Positions 14,298 through 22,068 of a DNA stretch of 24,591 nt are shown one piece after another. Each line of letters begins with the position of its first letter. Positions within the stretch are counted from its first letter, which is position 1. The translations under genes and the position numbers were made by a program. The notes beneath the pieces are model-generated. The model did no database searches and was not told the origin of the DNA. It saw only the letters and a list, made by a program, of their open reading frames with translations. This stretch comes from a virus, in the IMG/VR virus record IMGVR_UViG_3300030118_003134, positions 1 to 24,591 of that record; one strand, 5' to 3'.

Positions 14298-14305
14298 TAT
14301 ATTAG
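14298..14305 (+). promoter_or_regulatory. Weak -7-like box (TATATTAG) before the 14329 gene
   Basis: TATATTAG lies 23 bases before the ATG at 14329 in an 84-base noncoding gap and differs from TAnnTTTG by one base. The gap also has TTATATTCAAA (14280-14290), a string repeated at 9826-9836, upstream of another possible promoter. No TTTG is found at the -33 position. Confidence 0.35.
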
Positions 14306-14328
14306 CAATATAATTAAAAAACAAAACA

Positions 14329-14580
14329 ATGAGTAAAATAGATATTTTTATAAACACAGAGGATTACAAAAATCCAAAAGTAGAGATTACTGAGAAAAAA
14401 GAAATGAAAGTAATTAGACAAGCTGCCGACAAATTTACAAGAACAGGTCTTGTATCTAATGCTTGGTTTACTGAAACTAAACAAGATGTAATAAAACAAA
14501 TAGGAAAAGAAAATTATAACAAGTTGCAAAAAGAGGGAATATATAAATCAGATTATGCAACATTTAAAATAATATCGTAA
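14329..14580 (+). CDS. Hypothetical 83-residue protein in a moron-like cassette
   Basis: It is preceded by AAAACAAAACA, the start context common here. The product is charged and soluble: MSKIDIFINTEDYKNPKVEI, then RQAADKFTRTGLVSNAWFTE and DYATFKIIS. No motif is recognised. With the 27-residue ORF at 14585 it sits between the terminase gene and a terminator, with its own possible promoter, apart from the late operons. Such insertions often carry accessory functions, but none can be read from the sequence. Confidence 0.6.
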   Translation: MSKIDIFINTEDYKNPKVEITEKKEMKVIRQAADKFTRTGLVSNAWFTETKQDVIKQIGKENYNKLQKEGIYKSDYATFKIIS

Positions 14581-14584
14581 AACA

Positions 14585-14668
14585 ATGAATCACTTTAAAT
14601 TTTTCATAAAAGCATTACTACTTTGGTTAGCATTTTATATAGGAGTATACATTCAGTTAATTAGTTAG
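14585..14668 (+). CDS. 27-residue membrane peptide (tentative)
   Basis: An ATG four bases after the previous stop, again in AAAACAATG context, opens a frame for MNHFKFFIKALLLWLAFYIG plus seven more residues. Nearly all of it is one membrane helix. It is very short and could be chance, but the start context and its place before the terminator favour a real gene. Confidence 0.4.
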   Translation: MNHFKFFIKALLLWLAFYIGVYIQLIS

Positions 14669-14723
14669 TTGTTTAATTTAATTGCAACATATTTAGTTTA
14701 GTTTTTCATAATAACTGAATGAT

Positions 14724-14754
14724 AGGAGGTCTCAAATTGGCCTCCTTTTTTTTT
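14724..14754 (+). terminator. Rho-independent terminator
   Basis: AGGAGGTC (14724-14731) pairs with GGCCTCCT (14739-14746) as an 8-bp stem with one G-U pair around TCAAATT, followed by T from 14746 to 14754. It closes the small cassette and lies four bases before a late-promoter element, so it separates the two transcription units. Confidence 0.9.
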
Positions 14755-14757
14755 GTC

Positions 14758-14784
14758 AAAAATCCACTTTAGATTTCGATATAT
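14758..14784 (+). promoter_or_regulatory. Phage late promoter candidate B (before the tail operon)
   Basis: AAAAAT (14758-14763), 13 bases, CGATATAT (14777-14784), then four bases and the ATG at 14789. It starts directly after the terminator's T tract, which is where a new promoter is needed. Confidence 0.72.
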
Positions 14785-14788
14785 ATAT

Positions 14789-15439
14789 ATGAGAGTTAAA
14801 ATAACTGTACCAAATGATTTGTCAGAAATCAAATTATGGCAGTATCAGAAGTTTGTCAAGATACAAGAGGATAATACAGACGAAAACTTTCTAGCTTCTA
14901 AAATGATAGAAATATTTTGTGGTATAAGTCTCAAAGAGGCCTACACATTAAAAGCAAAAGACGTTCATAGAATTACAGGAATACTTGCAGATATGTTTGA
15001 ACAAAAGCCACATATCAAAACAAGGTTTGTACTCAATGGTGTGGAATATGGTTTCATACCAAACCTAGATGATATGACTTTGGGAGAATATGTTGATCTT
15101 GATACTTACTTAGGTAAATGGCAACAAGTAGAAAAAGCTATGGCAGTTCTTTATAGGCCAATTATAAACACTTATAAAAACAAATATACCATAGAGGAGT
15201 ATAAAGCAGAAGGTCAAGATGTATATAAGGATATGCCAATGGATATTGTACTTGGTAGTATGCTTTTTTTTTATCGTTTAGGAATCGACTTGTCGAGGCT
15301 TATGACAGTTTATTTGGAACAGAACAAGGAGAAGCCCTTACCTCCGTCTCTCAATTTGGGCAGAAATGGGGATGGTATCAATCAATTTTTGCACTCTCTC
15401 AGGGGGATATTAGACGATTTGAGCATATCGTTGAACTAA
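14789..15439 (+). CDS. Tail assembly chaperone, zero-frame product (gpG-like)
   Basis: The ATG at 14789 (MRVKITVPNDLSEIKLWQYQ) follows the late promoter by four bases. A TTG-initiated frame from 14753 would start in the terminator T tract and is rejected. The 216-residue product has the core IEIFCGISLKEAYTLKAKDV, then VEYGFIPNLDDMTLGEYVDL and MDIVLGSMLFFYRLG. This is the layout I associate with tail assembly chaperones of Flavobacteriia phages, which bind the tape measure during tail building. A run of nine T at 15264-15272 allows a shift into the -1 frame to make the longer form; the last ~56 codons of this ORF overlap that extension. Confidence 0.75.
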   Translation: MRVKITVPNDLSEIKLWQYQKFVKIQEDNTDENFLASKMIEIFCGISLKEAYTLKAKDVHRITGILADMFEQKPHIKTRFVLNGVEYGFIPNLDDMTLGEYVDLDTYLGKWQQVEKAMAVLYRPIINTYKNKYTIEEYKAEGQDVYKDMPMDIVLGSMLFFYRLGIDLSRLMTVYLEQNKEKPLPPSLNLGRNGDGINQFLHSLRGILDDLSISLN

Positions 15440-15525
15440 ATGTACACAAGTGTTTGACTATGTTAAGTTTTATGAAAGAGAAAAGTGAATTAGAATCTAA
15501 ACAATTAAAAAATAGAACAAGATGA
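14789..15525 (+). CDS. Tail assembly chaperone, -1 frameshift product (gpGT-like)
   Basis: After a -1 shift on the T run at 15265-15271, translation continues to a TGA at 15523-15525, adding 84 residues for a total of about 245. The extension reads LSFRNRLVEAYDSLFGTEQG, then FGQKWGWYQSIFALSQGDIR and MLSFMKEKSELE, clearly protein-like and similar to T-type extensions of tail chaperones. The -1 frame opens after a TAG at 15256-15258 and has no ATG, GTG or TTG until 15457, so it can hardly be translated on its own. The extension would bind the tail tube subunit as in lambda gpGT. The next gene starts in an ATGA overlap with its stop. Confidence 0.72.
15263..15296 (+). promoter_or_regulatory. Programmed -1 frameshift site
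   Basis: In the zero frame the codons are CTT TTT TTT TAT, so T-TTT-TTT (15265-15271) is a perfect slippery heptamer. A small hairpin follows: TCGA (15285-15288), CTTG, TCGA (15293-15296), with a stable C-U-U-G loop, 13 bases after the slip. The hairpin is short and its role is doubtful; the slippery run is clear. Confidence 0.7.
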
Positions 15526-15992
15526 GTAATCAAGGTATAAGAGGATTTTATCAACTTACAACAACTATAAAAGACAACCTGTTAAACGATAGCAATATCA
15601 ATACAGTAACGACAGGAGATATAACAGATATTGATTTGAACAAACAAACAATATTTCCTCTTGCTCATATTATAGTAAATAACGTAACTACACAAGAACA
15701 AGTATTGTCTTTCAATATTACAATTATGGCTATGGATATGATAAATGAATACAAAGATGCAGAGACAGATATATTTGTAGGAAATGACAATGAACAAGAT
15801 GTTCTGAATACACAGTTGGCCGTACTTAATAGAATTATAGTGTTACTTAGAAGAGGTAGTTTATATACAACCAAATACCAATTAGATGGAGACCCTTCTT
15901 GTGAACCTTTCTATGAAAGATTTGAAAACAAGTTAGCAGGATGGGCAGCTACAATGAATATACTAATAGAGAATGATATAAGTAAATGCTGA
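15522..15992 (+). CDS. Tail completion/terminator-like structural protein
   Basis: A protein of 156 residues in an ATGA overlap with the frameshift extension. MSNQGIRGFYQLTTTIKDNL, then LAHIIVNNVTTQEQVLSFNI and QDVLNTQLAVLNRIIVLLRR followed by KLAGWAATMNI fit an alpha-beta fold like that of tail terminator or completion proteins, which cap the tail and join it to the head. The operon position (after the chaperone, before a gp10-like gene) agrees. The assignment is by pattern and context; I recall close relatives only as hypothetical phage proteins. Confidence 0.6.
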   Translation: MSNQGIRGFYQLTTTIKDNLLNDSNINTVTTGDITDIDLNKQTIFPLAHIIVNNVTTQEQVLSFNITIMAMDMINEYKDAETDIFVGNDNEQDVLNTQLAVLNRIIVLLRRGSLYTTKYQLDGDPSCEPFYERFENKLAGWAATMNILIENDISKC

Positions 15993-16492
15993 TGGAATTA
16001 CAAGAAACACAAAAGATATTAAACAGTTTTGCTAAGTATGTAATTCAACAATCAAGAAGCAATCTTACAAAAACAAATAAGAATGTTTCCAAGAAACTAT
16101 ATAACTCTCTTGACTATAAAATATTGTCAGATAGTTCAGGTTTTATCTTACAATTCTTGATGGAGGAATATGGTGCGTATCAAGATCAAGGTGTTTCAGG
16201 TATAAAGAAAAAATATAAGACACCTTTCAAATATACAACTAAAAGGCCACCTTCATCAGCTTTTGATAAATGGACAGTTAGAAAAGGTATTGCACCAAGA
16301 GAAGAAGGAGGTAGGTTCACAAAAAGAAAAGGCCTAAATTTTATTATAGCCAAATCAATATTTGAACAAGGCATAAGGCCAAGTTTATTTTTTACAAAAC
16401 CTTTTGAGAAACGATTTAAAACTTTACCCCCAGAATTAATAGCAGCATTTGTAAATGACGCAGAAAAAACAATAGAAGATGGCAATATATAA
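15992..16492 (+). CDS. HK97 gp10-like head-tail or tail protein
   Basis: The ATG at 15992 makes a TGATG overlap like that at 13078; an ATG at 15986 would add two residues. The product, about 166 residues, is basic: VIQQSRSNLTKTNKNVSKKL, then FLMEEYGAYQDQGVSGIKKK, a Lys/Pro-rich loop, and FEQGIRPSLFFTKPFEKRFK. The YGAYQDQG and IRPSLFFTKPF elements resemble HK97 gp10-type head-tail completion proteins. It overlaps the next gene by 14 bases. It is assigned with moderate trust. Confidence 0.62.
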   Translation: MELQETQKILNSFAKYVIQQSRSNLTKTNKNVSKKLYNSLDYKILSDSSGFILQFLMEEYGAYQDQGVSGIKKKYKTPFKYTTKRPPSSAFDKWTVRKGIAPREEGGRFTKRKGLNFIIAKSIFEQGIRPSLFFTKPFEKRFKTLPPELIAAFVNDAEKTIEDGNI

Positions 16493-17594
16493 AGTAAACA
16501 TAAATAGTCCTGTATATGTAAAAGTTGCACACGCATCATTAGCGAGTTGTACTCTAACAATTTCAATATATTCAGGAACATACCAAACAAGTCCAAGTAC
16601 AACTTATGCACTTAGAAAAAACGAAGTAGCAAACAATAACTTTGTAATATTTGAGATAGGAGAACTGATAAAAGATTATATCACATATAGTTTCAATGGT
16701 ACGTTTGGAAACAATGGACTAAACCTTTGGGTAAAGACTGTTGCAACTCCAAATGACGGATCGTCAAACTTGAGTGCAGTAACAACAAATATGTTGGCCT
16801 TTGATGGTGTAGGTTATTTTGAAAATGGTTTTACAACAGAAACACAGACAAATAGTGGAACAACTGTATCTCTTAGTAGTTTTGTAGGTAGCACATCTGT
16901 ATTGATGTCAAACAATAAAATATTTAGAGAAAGCCAAGAGATTCTTAAAATACCTGTATTAGCAAACCTTAGTGTAAATTCAGGTGCAGATACTTTGGCA
17001 GGAGCAACAACAGTCAATTTTAAAAATGGCTCAAGCACAGTTACAAGTGTAACAGTAGGTACAGGAATAGATACAACAAATACAGCAATAGAATATGCAA
17101 CAAGTAACACGGCCACACTCACAAGCGTAGATATTGTAAAAGGAGGCACTACAGAAACGATACTAATAGAAGAACAGCCTTGTAATAAATTTACAAATCT
17201 ACCTGTAACATTTGTCAATAGATTCGGTGCTTTGCAAAGAGTAAACTTTTTTCTAAAATCTATAGAAAGTATTGATGTACAAAGAGAAGAATACAAAGCA
17301 AATACATTAACAACAGGTGCGAGTTATTCTATAAATAACCATCAATACAAAACAAGAAATGTAATGAGTAGAGAAAGCATAGTATTGAATACAGGCTATG
17401 TGAATGATAGTTACAACCAAGTAATAGAAGAGCTATTGATGTCTCCAAGATGTTGGATATTCAAAGATAGTCAGCAGCTTCCTGTTGTACCACAAGATAA
17501 ACAAGTAGTATTTAAAACAAGTCTCAATGATAGGTTAGCAAACTATACTATCAATTTTAAATTTGCATTTGATAAAATAAATACAATCAGATAA
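16479..17594 (+). CDS. Tail structural protein, beta-rich
   Basis: This 371-residue protein is rich in Thr, Ser, Asn and Val with a beta pattern. It has an N-terminal segment YKVNINSPVYVKVAHASLAS, a central repeat-like stretch (NGSSTVTSVTVGTG), and a C-terminal part with RFGALQRVNFFLKSIESIDV, NDRLANYTINFKFAFDKI. It may be the tail tube or a minor tail subunit; its place before the large tail protein and tape measure supports a tail role. No catalytic motif is visible. It ends on the A of the next ATG. Confidence 0.65.
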   Translation: MAIYKVNINSPVYVKVAHASLASCTLTISIYSGTYQTSPSTTYALRKNEVANNNFVIFEIGELIKDYITYSFNGTFGNNGLNLWVKTVATPNDGSSNLSAVTTNMLAFDGVGYFENGFTTETQTNSGTTVSLSSFVGSTSVLMSNNKIFRESQEILKIPVLANLSVNSGADTLAGATTVNFKNGSSTVTSVTVGTGIDTTNTAIEYATSNTATLTSVDIVKGGTTETILIEEQPCNKFTNLPVTFVNRFGALQRVNFFLKSIESIDVQREEYKANTLTTGASYSINNHQYKTRNVMSRESIVLNTGYVNDSYNQVIEELLMSPRCWIFKDSQQLPVVPQDKQVVFKTSLNDRLANYTINFKFAFDKINTIR

Positions 17595-20188
17595 TGAATC
17601 AAGTAGGCCTATCAATTCCAAGTATAATACTAGAAAGTCCTCAGCCAAATCCTGACTTATGGAATTTGACAGAAACTCTTTGGGAAAATACTTTTAGAAA
17701 ATGGGATGAAATAAATCTTATTACTGATATAAACTTTCAGCATTTAGATTTGTTTGAAGATGAGCAAATCACACTTACACAAACTATACAAGATATTAGA
17801 GATATAGAAAAAGTATTTACAGATTTTAGTAGAACATTTAATCTTCCTGCGAGTAGTATAAACAATAGATTATTCAAACACTATTACAGAAGAGACATAG
17901 TAAGTGATGCTACGCCTGATGCTATATTTGATGCAAACTCAAAACTTGATGCAATACTTGAATTAAACTACAAACCATTTAGAGCTGGGTATATTGTAAT
18001 GAATGGTGTAAAATTAAAAAACAATGTACCTGATAGTTATAACATTACATTCTACGGCCAAACTATAAGATTAAAAGATAGAGTAAAAGATAGAAAACTA
18101 AGTAGTTTAGACTTTAGTCAGTTTAATCACGATTATAATGCAACTACTGTAAAACAAGGTGTTGAAACATTTGTAACTCAATTAAATGACCAAACAGTAT
18201 CAGTACCACATATTATCTATCCTCTTATATCACATACACAGAGATTTATATTTGATAGTTTGAATCAAGGTGTTTTGACTTCACAAGATAGAAGTCAGCT
18301 TACAAGAAACTTGTATACTAACGAATGTGGTTCACAAAACACTACAGGTTCAGGTGCAACAGAAAGATTAAGTAGTACACAAGGTTTCCAATTTACAGAC
18401 CTAAAACCAGCATTAAGAATAATAGATATTATAAAGGTTATAGAACAAGACCCTAATATAAATTTAAAATTTACAGATGATTTTTTTAAGGAGACAGGTT
18501 TCTTTGCAGATTTATATATGTGGCTACACAGAAATAAAGGCGACATAGGAATCACACCTTCAAATAGTTCAGGTACAAACTTAATAGTGCTTGACAAGAT
18601 TTCAAGTTTTACAGGAGATGTGATAGAGTTCTTCGATAGTACAGGTGGCCTTAATCCTCCACATAGTTTTACAGGTTTTTCCCCTGTTTTTGATGGAGGA
18701 ATATTTAGATTTAAAACAGGTATATTAGGTTCAACTCAGTTTGATGAAATAGAAAGAATGAGAGTTACTTGGACAGTAACGCCTACTGTTAATACAAAAA
18801 GTTTTACAGTAAGATTAAGAAAGACAGGAACTAACGAAACTATTGTAGAACAAGAACACATTTCAGGTACAGCAGCAACTACAATAGACCATTTATTTGA
18901 AAGTGTTGATCCTCTTTCTTTAGAAGATAATAATATAGAATTTGTTATTGAAACGACAGAGACAGCTCTTACTGTTAGTTATGTACTTACTTGTCAAAAA
19001 ATACTTGAAGAGATAGCTACAGGTACAACAACCTATTCTGTACAACCACAAACAATAGCGCCTACAGGAGTTGTAGATACTATATATATTACAGAACAAA
19101 TACCTGATATGAAAATACTTAATTTTCTTACCTCTTTATTTAAGACTTTTAACTTAACAGCATTTGTAGATAATGATGTAAATAGTTCAACCTTTGACCA
19201 AGTAAAGGTGCAAACACTTGACGCTTTTTATGCAGGTGGTACAACAAGAGATATTACAGAGTTTGTTAAGATAGATGAGAGTGAAAGTAATTTTAGTGTA
19301 CCTTTTAATGATATAGAATTTAAGTTTAGTGAACCTAAAACATTTGCATCATATTATTATGATAGGTTAAATTCAAGAGAGTATGGTTCTGTTAAAGCAA
19401 GTAATGCTCCTAATAGTGGTAGAGACCCAAGATTAAATAGAGGTCAAGATTATAGAGTTGAGGTAGGATTTGAAAAAGTACTCTATGAAAGACTTACAGA
19501 CCAGAATAATGATGCTAGTACAAATATAGGTTTCGGTTATTTTGTGGATGACAACCAAAATTCAGTAGTGGCAAATCCTTTGATGTTTGTAAGAAAAAAT
19601 ACAAGCAGTCCATCTCCACAAAAAATTATGATGCACTCCGGTATTGATGCAAGTACACCTGCTTATTTAGCAACATACAATAGGCCTACAAATTTTAGAC
19701 AAGGTACTTCTAATGTAACCTTAACAGTTGCTTCAGCAGAATCGAGTTCAATTACATTTAGTTACTTTGATAGTAATAATGCAACTCAAACAGCAACAGT
19801 TGCACCAAATAACAATACAACAATAAATAATGTAATTACAAATAGTGTAGTTATAACAAGTAATTTTGACAGTATATCTAACATTACAATCGCATATACA
19901 GAGGTTACAGAAAATCAAACAATAAACTTCAGTACAGAAATCGATCCGTTTATACCAACTATAGATACTGAGACATTATTTAAAACTTATTATAGAAATT
20001 ATTTAAGCGACATATTCAGTTTCAACAGAAGATTAGTAAAAGTCAAAGCAATACTACCACAAAGTTTTCTTATTAATTACAAACTAAGTGATACAATAGT
20101 TATTGCAAATGAAGAATTTATCATAAACAAAATAACTACAAACTTACAAACAGGAGAAAGTAGTTTAGAATTATTAAATAAAATATAA
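17594..20188 (+). CDS. Large tail/baseplate-like protein
   Basis: At 864 residues this is one of the largest genes here. Near the N-terminus DIRDIEKVFTDFSRTFNLPA, FKHYYRR, and ILELNYKPFRAGYIVMNGVK with YNITFYGQTIRLKD resemble the start of minor tail (distal tail or hub) proteins in Bacteroidota phages. The middle is beta-rich (FSGTAATTIDHLFESV-type strands) and the end, EEFINKITTNLQTGESSLE in part, looks like a small beta domain. No lysin motif was found. It would sit at the tail tip, though unusually its gene precedes the tape measure gene. The exact role is inferred from context. Confidence 0.65.
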   Translation: MNQVGLSIPSIILESPQPNPDLWNLTETLWENTFRKWDEINLITDINFQHLDLFEDEQITLTQTIQDIRDIEKVFTDFSRTFNLPASSINNRLFKHYYRRDIVSDATPDAIFDANSKLDAILELNYKPFRAGYIVMNGVKLKNNVPDSYNITFYGQTIRLKDRVKDRKLSSLDFSQFNHDYNATTVKQGVETFVTQLNDQTVSVPHIIYPLISHTQRFIFDSLNQGVLTSQDRSQLTRNLYTNECGSQNTTGSGATERLSSTQGFQFTDLKPALRIIDIIKVIEQDPNINLKFTDDFFKETGFFADLYMWLHRNKGDIGITPSNSSGTNLIVLDKISSFTGDVIEFFDSTGGLNPPHSFTGFSPVFDGGIFRFKTGILGSTQFDEIERMRVTWTVTPTVNTKSFTVRLRKTGTNETIVEQEHISGTAATTIDHLFESVDPLSLEDNNIEFVIETTETALTVSYVLTCQKILEEIATGTTTYSVQPQTIAPTGVVDTIYITEQIPDMKILNFLTSLFKTFNLTAFVDNDVNSSTFDQVKVQTLDAFYAGGTTRDITEFVKIDESESNFSVPFNDIEFKFSEPKTFASYYYDRLNSREYGSVKASNAPNSGRDPRLNRGQDYRVEVGFEKVLYERLTDQNNDASTNIGFGYFVDDNQNSVVANPLMFVRKNTSSPSPQKIMMHSGIDASTPAYLATYNRPTNFRQGTSNVTLTVASAESSSITFSYFDSNNATQTATVAPNNNTTINNVITNSVVITSNFDSISNITIAYTEVTENQTINFSTEIDPFIPTIDTETLFKTYYRNYLSDIFSFNRRLVKVKAILPQSFLINYKLSDTIVIANEEFIINKITTNLQTGESSLELLNKI

Positions 20189-20189
20189 T

Positions 20190-20336
20190 ATGTTACAAAG
20201 TATATTACAACTATTGGAGTTTGCAAATGGAGAAACTGAGAATATCAGAATAGCACAAGGCAAGTATAATCTTCCAACTACGTTTACAGATACGTTTAAA
20301 CAAATAAAAAATGAAATAAAATGGCAAAAGAAATAA
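20190..20336 (+). CDS. 48-residue protein before the tape measure
   Basis: An ATG one base after the previous stop opens MLQSILQLLEFANGETENIR, then IAQGKYNLPTTFTDTF and a basic end, KNEIKWQKK. It overlaps the tape measure start by 16 bases, which implies translational coupling. It is soluble and helical at the N-terminus. It could be a small chaperone or tail component; no family name is known to me. Confidence 0.65.
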   Translation: MLQSILQLLEFANGETENIRIAQGKYNLPTTFTDTFKQIKNEIKWQKK

Positions 20337-22036
20337 TAGTAGATTTTACAATTAAGTCTGGTACAGCAGTAAGAGAAGTAAAAAACTTAAAGAAGGAAAT
20401 ACAAAGCGTAAATAAAGAAGCCGTTAAGACTACAGATAAAACATCAAAAGGCCTAAAAGACGTAGAAAAATCTTCTGGCAAAGCTGCTGGTGGCATTACA
20501 AAAATAGGTACTGCACTAAAAGCTATTGGTATTGGTTTGGTAATTGCAGCTTTTGCAAAATTTACAGAAGTCTTAAATTCAAATCAAAGAGTTGCTGATT
20601 TTTTTGCTACTACTTTTGAAACTGTAAGAATAGTTTTTAATGATTTCATAAACTTAGTATTAGATAATGTTGGTGGTGTAGCAGATTCATTCAAACAAAT
20701 ATTTTCTGTAGAAGGCCTAAAGAATTTTGGTAAATCACTTTTTGATAATGTAATAGAAAGATTTAGGTCAATGTTAGATGCTATAGGATTTGTAGGCACG
20801 GCCATAAAAAAAGTATTTGAAGGAGATTTTAAAGGAGCAGCAGAAAGTGCAAAAAATGCAGGTAAAGAATTATTTGATGTTATTACAGGTGTAGATGATA
20901 GTTTTGACAAAACAGTTGAAACAGTTACTAAAGTTGCAGAAGCAACAACTAAATATGCTACTGAGACAGTTAAGACAGCAAGTGCAAATGTTAAACTTGC
21001 AAATTCAGCACAGTTATTAAATGCAGAAAATCAAGGCCTCATAGAAAAGTATGATGTACAAGCAGAGCAACAAAGACAATTAAGAGATGATACATCATTA
21101 AGTATAGAAGAAAGAATAGAAGCAAATAGAAGATTAGGAGAAATATTAGACGAACAAACAGAAATAATGCTTAAGAACTCTCAAGTAGCAGTAGATGCAG
21201 CAAGAGCAGCTCTAAAAGGTAATGAGGATAATATTGAGTTACAAACTGCTTTACAAGAAGCTCTTAATGAACAAGGAGCAATCCAAGCAAGAGTAACAGG
21301 TCAAAGAAGTGAACAACTTACAAATGAAAATGCTTTACTCGAAGAACAAAAGGAGTTAAATAAAGAACTTGCTTTAATCGGTAAAACAGAAAGAGAAATA
21401 GAACTTATAGAACTGCAACAAGCGTTAGAGGAGAAAAAAGCATTGATAGAAAAAGAGGTAACTGATGAAGAAGAAAAGAATAGACTGTTATTAGCTGCTC
21501 AAGATGATTTTAACAAAAAGAAAGAAGAATTAGAAAAAGAAAGTGGAGAGGCAGAGGTTAAAATTACAGAACTTACACAAGAAGCTAAACTGTCAATAAT
21601 ATCAGGTGCTTTAGGTGGACTTGGTAAATTAGCTGGAGAAAATAGTAAATTCGGAAAAGCCGTTGCAGTTGCACAAGCTATAATTGATACATACGCAGGT
21701 GCAAATAAAGCTATTGCTCAAGGAGGTATTTTCGGTGCAGTTGCAGCCATTGGTATTATTGCAGGTGGTCTTGCAAACGTAAAAACAATATTAGCTACAA
21801 AAACCCCTGAACCACCAGCAGGTGCAACAGGAGGTGGAAGGTCTTATAGCACAGGAGGTGGAGCAGCTCCACAAGTACCTTCATTTAATATTGTAGGTAG
21901 CGATCCTCAAAATCAATTAGCACAAACTTTGGCAGAACAAACAAGTAAACCTGTAAAAGCATTTGTAGTTTCAGGAGACGTAACAACAGCACAAGGATTA
22001 GAAAGAAACATAATTCAAGAAAGTGCTTTAGGATAA
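20321..22036 (+). CDS. Tail tape measure protein
   Basis: This protein has 571 residues. It has a polar start (KEIIVDFTIKSGTAVREVKN), a hydrophobic stretch at ~63-80 (GTALKAIGIGLVIAAF), and a long charged coiled coil at about 220-410 (EEQKELNKELALIGKTEREI). A Gly/Ala-rich hydrophobic part near 460-490 (VAAIGIIAGGLANVKTILA) and a Gly/Pro linker follow. This is the build of tape measures, which fix tail length and thread DNA into the cell. At about 0.15 nm per residue it predicts a tail of roughly 85 nm, so a siphovirus. It is the last gene before late promoter C. Confidence 0.85.
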   Translation: MAKEIIVDFTIKSGTAVREVKNLKKEIQSVNKEAVKTTDKTSKGLKDVEKSSGKAAGGITKIGTALKAIGIGLVIAAFAKFTEVLNSNQRVADFFATTFETVRIVFNDFINLVLDNVGGVADSFKQIFSVEGLKNFGKSLFDNVIERFRSMLDAIGFVGTAIKKVFEGDFKGAAESAKNAGKELFDVITGVDDSFDKTVETVTKVAEATTKYATETVKTASANVKLANSAQLLNAENQGLIEKYDVQAEQQRQLRDDTSLSIEERIEANRRLGEILDEQTEIMLKNSQVAVDAARAALKGNEDNIELQTALQEALNEQGAIQARVTGQRSEQLTNENALLEEQKELNKELALIGKTEREIELIELQQALEEKKALIEKEVTDEEEKNRLLLAAQDDFNKKKEELEKESGEAEVKITELTQEAKLSIISGALGGLGKLAGENSKFGKAVAVAQAIIDTYAGANKAIAQGGIFGAVAAIGIIAGGLANVKTILATKTPEPPAGATGGGRSYSTGGGAAPQVPSFNIVGSDPQNQLAQTLAEQTSKPVKAFVVSGDVTTAQGLERNIIQESALG

Positions 22037-22037
22037 A

Positions 22038-22064
22038 CAAAATAGTTAATTATAAACGATATAT
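22038..22064 (+). promoter_or_regulatory. Phage late promoter candidate C (before the protease)
   Basis: CAAAAT (22038-22043), 13 bases, CGATATAT (22057-22064), four bases, ATG at 22069. The element fills the whole 32-base gap after the tape measure stop. Confidence 0.72.
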
Positions 22065-22068
22065 TATT

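Noticed and set aside
14753-14788. TTG-initiated extension of the tail chaperone
   Set aside because: It begins inside the terminator's T tract and crosses the late promoter element. ATG 14789 is better placed.
15297-15336. Second stem (GGCTT with AAGCC) downstream of the frameshift site as a pseudoknot
   Set aside because: Only five base pairs across a ~30-base loop; too weak to claim.
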